Positions 59,363 through 61,299 of a stretch of DNA of 61,299 bases are shown piece by piece. Position numbers and translations under genes: made by a program. The notes beneath the pieces were generated by a model. That model worked only from the letters and a program-made list of their open reading frames with translations. It searched no databases and was not told where the DNA came from. How positions within the stretch are numbered: the stretch's first letter is position 1; each line of letters opens with the position of its first letter. Source of the stretch: an uncultured Bacteroidia bacterium (GTDB lineage Bacteria > Bacteroidota > Bacteroidia > Bacteroidales > UBA932); the NCBI GenBank assembly GCA_902782225.1, contig CACZMF010000013.1, forward strand, positions 1 through 61,299, given 5' to 3'.

Positions 59363-60086
59363 AATAGCCATAGAAGCAGGGGAGATCGACAAGTTGCCGC
59401 TTGGCGTCTTCCCCGGAGAAATCAAAGTAATCGATAAACCCGGCCTCGACTACGAGCGGGCCATATTCTACCTGAAACGGCAAAAAGTGCTGGGCTTCGA
59501 CACTGAAAGCCGGCCCGTATTTTCTCCCGGCCAGCACAACAACGGTGTTGCCCTGCTGCAGTTGTCCGGCCCCAAGAAAGCCTACCTTTTCCGCCTGCAG
59601 ATGCTTGGCCTGCGGAAATCACTTTGCAGCATCCTGGCCAGCAAGAACATCATAAAGGTCGGTGCGGCATCGTTCGACGACGTGCGCGGCCTGCAGCGTA
59701 TCCACGGTTTCGAGGCCGCCGGTTTCGTGGACCTGCAGAAGATTGCTTGGGAATGGGGCATACGGGACAAAAGCGTCAAGAAGCTGGCAGCCAATATCCT
59801 CGGATGCCGCATATCCAAGGCCCAGCAGCTTTCCAACTGGGAAGCCCCTCAGCTCAGTCCCTCGCAATGCAACTATGCAGCCACAGACGCATGGGTGTGC
59901 AGGGAAATGTACCTTAAGCTTCTCGAGACCGAAAAGAATCCCCTGAGTCCGGAAGAACAGCTTCCCGTCCAGGACAGGATAGCCCATGAGAAGGCCCAGG
60001 AGAATCCAAATCCCAAGCCCAAGAAACGCAGACGCAGAAAGAAGAAATCAAATGATCAAAATAATACTGAAAAGGGGCAGGGATGA
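59349..60086 (+). CDS. 3'-5' exonuclease, RNase D-like (DEDDy)
   Basis: A 245-residue exonuclease of the DEDDy family. VLGFDTESRPVF holds the first DxE, KNIIKVGAASFDDVRGLQRIHGF the second Asp, and CNYAATDAWVCREMYLKL the final Asp with the Tyr. There is no HRDC domain. The C-terminus is strongly basic (PKPKKRRRRKKKSND), suggesting RNA or DNA binding outside the catalytic core. It should trim 3' ends of RNA or DNA. ATG 59349 overlaps the lipoprotein gene; ATG 59355 is a possible alternative. The next gene starts within its last 35 bases. Confidence 0.85.
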   Translation: MTMFKIAIEAGEIDKLPLGVFPGEIKVIDKPGLDYERAIFYLKRQKVLGFDTESRPVFSPGQHNNGVALLQLSGPKKAYLFRLQMLGLRKSLCSILASKNIIKVGAASFDDVRGLQRIHGFEAAGFVDLQKIAWEWGIRDKSVKKLAANILGCRISKAQQLSNWEAPQLSPSQCNYAATDAWVCREMYLKLLETEKNPLSPEEQLPVQDRIAHEKAQENPNPKPKKRRRRKKKSNDQNNTEKGQG

Positions 60087-61239
60087 GTCCCTGTTGCGTT
60101 ATCACCCCTGGGTGTTCTCCGGCGCGATAGCGCAGATACAGGGGAGCCCCCAGGAAGGAGATCTTGTGGCCGTCCACGATTGCGAAGGCCGCTATCTTGC
60201 ATCGGGGCACTACCAGATCGGCTCCATAGCCGTGCGTGTGCTCAGTTTTTCCGGGGATCCACAGTCTCCGGCATTCTGGCGGGACGCCATTGCCCGTGCA
60301 AGGGATGCAAGGAAAGCCATAGGCTTGCCGTCTCCCGGGACCAACTGCTTCCGGCTGATCCACGGAGAAGGCGACGGCCTGCCCGGGCTCATCATCGACT
60401 GGTATGACGGCGTCTGCGTGCTTCAGGCCCACAGCGTAGGTATGTTCAGGGCGAAAAACCGCATCTGCGAAGCGCTGCAGGAGGTGTTCGGCGACAGCCT
60501 GAAAGCGGTTTACGACAAGAGTTCAGGCACCGCTCCTTTCAAGGCCGGCCTGGATCTCGTGGATGGATATCTCTACCGCGCTCCCGGTTTCAACGTCAAT
60601 TCCCTGACCGTCTCCGAGAATGGCCACCGCTTCGAAGTCAACTGGGCGGAAGGCCAGAAGACCGGTTTCTTCCTGGACCAGCGCGACAATCGCGAACTGG
60701 TGGGAAAATACGCCGCAGGACGCACCGTACTCAATCTTTTCTGCTACACGGGAGGATTCAGCGTCTATGCCCTTGACGGGGGTGCCAAATCGGTGGAAAG
60801 CGTGGATTCTTCGGCAAAGGCAATGTCGCTTGTGGAACGGAACGTGGCCCTGACCGGCCTCTCGGATCGTCATGAAGGCCATTGCTGCGACGCTATCGAT
60901 TTCCTGAATGCCGCGCCGGAGGGCAAATACGACCTTATGATCGTGGATCCGCCGGCATTCGCCAAGCACAGGGGAGTGCTGAAGAATGCCCTCCGCGCAT
61001 ACCAGCGGCTCAATGCCGCCGCCATCGCCAGAGTCGCTCCAGGCGGCCTTGTGTTCACTTTCAGCTGCTCACAGGTGGTGGACAAGATTGCTTTTGCCGA
61101 GCTGGTGTTCAGTGCGGCGGCCCAGACCGGCCGCAGCGTCCGCATCATCGACCGCCTCTGCCAGGGCGGCGACCACCCCGTCAGCATCTACCACCCCGAG
61201 GGCGAATACCTCAAGGGCCTTCTCCTCTACGTTGAGTAG
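60052..61239 (+). CDS. 23S rRNA methyltransferase, RlmI-like
   Basis: A 395-residue class I rRNA methyltransferase of the RlmI family, which makes 5-methylcytosine in 23S rRNA. An N-terminal PUA domain (IKIILKRGRDESLLRYHPWVFSGAI onward, about residues 1-80) precedes the SAM-dependent domain: KTGFFLDQRDNRELVGKYAAG, VLNLFCYTGGFSVYALDGGAKSVESVD for SAM binding, MIVDPPAFAKHRG for catalysis and LVFTFSCSQVV with the second Cys. ATG 60052 fits the PUA start and lies inside the exonuclease gene. The two RNA-acting genes probably form one translation unit. Confidence 0.9.
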   Translation: MIKIILKRGRDESLLRYHPWVFSGAIAQIQGSPQEGDLVAVHDCEGRYLASGHYQIGSIAVRVLSFSGDPQSPAFWRDAIARARDARKAIGLPSPGTNCFRLIHGEGDGLPGLIIDWYDGVCVLQAHSVGMFRAKNRICEALQEVFGDSLKAVYDKSSGTAPFKAGLDLVDGYLYRAPGFNVNSLTVSENGHRFEVNWAEGQKTGFFLDQRDNRELVGKYAAGRTVLNLFCYTGGFSVYALDGGAKSVESVDSSAKAMSLVERNVALTGLSDRHEGHCCDAIDFLNAAPEGKYDLMIVDPPAFAKHRGVLKNALRAYQRLNAAAIARVAPGGLVFTFSCSQVVDKIAFAELVFSAAAQTGRSVRIIDRLCQGGDHPVSIYHPEGEYLKGLLLYVE

Positions 61240-61240
61240 C

Positions 61241-61299
61241 GTGGTTTCGACAGAGGGTAAGGGGGTCAGAGCCCATAGATTCAGTAAAAGGTGGTTTCG
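61241..61299. repeat. 9-bp direct repeat at the window edge
   Basis: GTGGTTTCG occurs at 61241-61249 and again at 61291-61299, exactly 50 bases apart, just after the rRNA methyltransferase stop. The second copy is cut by the end of the window, so it cannot be told whether this is a chance pair, a 50-base tandem repeat or the start of a longer array. Confidence 0.35.

Overview
The window looks like a chromosomal segment of a Bacteroidota bacterium, most likely a fairly GC-rich member of the order Bacteroidales (Rikenellaceae-like or a related uncultured gut lineage; the family is a guess). The evidence is the TAnnTTTG type -7 promoter box in front of most genes, almost no Shine-Dalgarno sequences, Bacteroidetes-typical gene neighbourhoods (parA-parB-DUF5683-mltD; xerC-hpf; ECF sigma factor followed by a membrane-anchored beta-barrel protein), fimbrillin-like lipoproteins, and the rSAM/lipoprotein cassette known from that phylum. 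Coding density is very high. Many neighbours overlap as ATGA, and most convergent pairs share or almost share their stop codons.

Layout. 1-1010: the end of an unknown gene and a RelB/DinJ-type antitoxin with a PIN-domain toxin, behind a palindromic operator. 1090-1260: tRNA-Asp. 1345-4822: NhaC-family antiporter, then a divergent radical SAM/lipoprotein cassette with a third barrel-like gene. 4809-11806: PAP2 phosphatase, membrane acyltransferase, DUF2264 lipoprotein, uvrA, and waaA (Kdo transferase). 11803-18282: a six-gene minus-strand operon for a pseudaminic-acid-like nonulosonic sugar (pseI, a pseG-pseH fusion, class III aminotransferase, spsF-like cytidylyltransferase, aldo/keto reductase, pseC); pseB is not here. 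18347-25268: a 1294-residue lipoprotein with a phosphoesterase domain, an orphan HsdR-N protein, tRNA nucleotidyltransferase, xerC and hpf. 25271-27491: threonine dehydrogenase and glycine C-acetyltransferase, divergently arranged. 27665-29983: an ECF sigma factor and two barrel proteins in a stretch of lower GC. 30052-30447: tmRNA. 30510-31397: an E2-acyltransferase-like protein.

31400-38450: an eight-gene minus-strand operon, fakA-fakB-GNAT-plsX-acpP-hpt-adk-holA, which joins acyl-phosphate and phospholipid supply to nucleotide salvage and a replication subunit. 38506-45007: a helix-hairpin-helix outer-membrane protein, a lipid kinase, parA, parB, a DUF5683 protein and mltD. 45015-52298: CoA-transferase, a large lipoprotein, gapA, surE, lpxB and an M48 peptidase. 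52282-57306: pssA, a C1 peptidase and, divergent to it, a fimbrillin-like lipoprotein overlapping a C10 (streptopain-type) protease. 57307-61239: a CDF metal exporter with a His-rich start, a lipoprotein of unknown role, an RNase D-like exonuclease and an RlmI-like rRNA methyltransferase. The last 60 bases contain a 9-bp direct repeat that may open a repeat array.

Most of this is envelope and housekeeping biology. The most unusual parts are the rSAM/lipoprotein cassette, the extended nonulosonate operon, the sigma factor paired with an inner-membrane/beta-barrel fusion, the giant phosphoesterase lipoprotein, the lipoprotein/C10-protease pair, an atypical tmRNA tag, and a pervasive pattern of apparently leaderless promoters.
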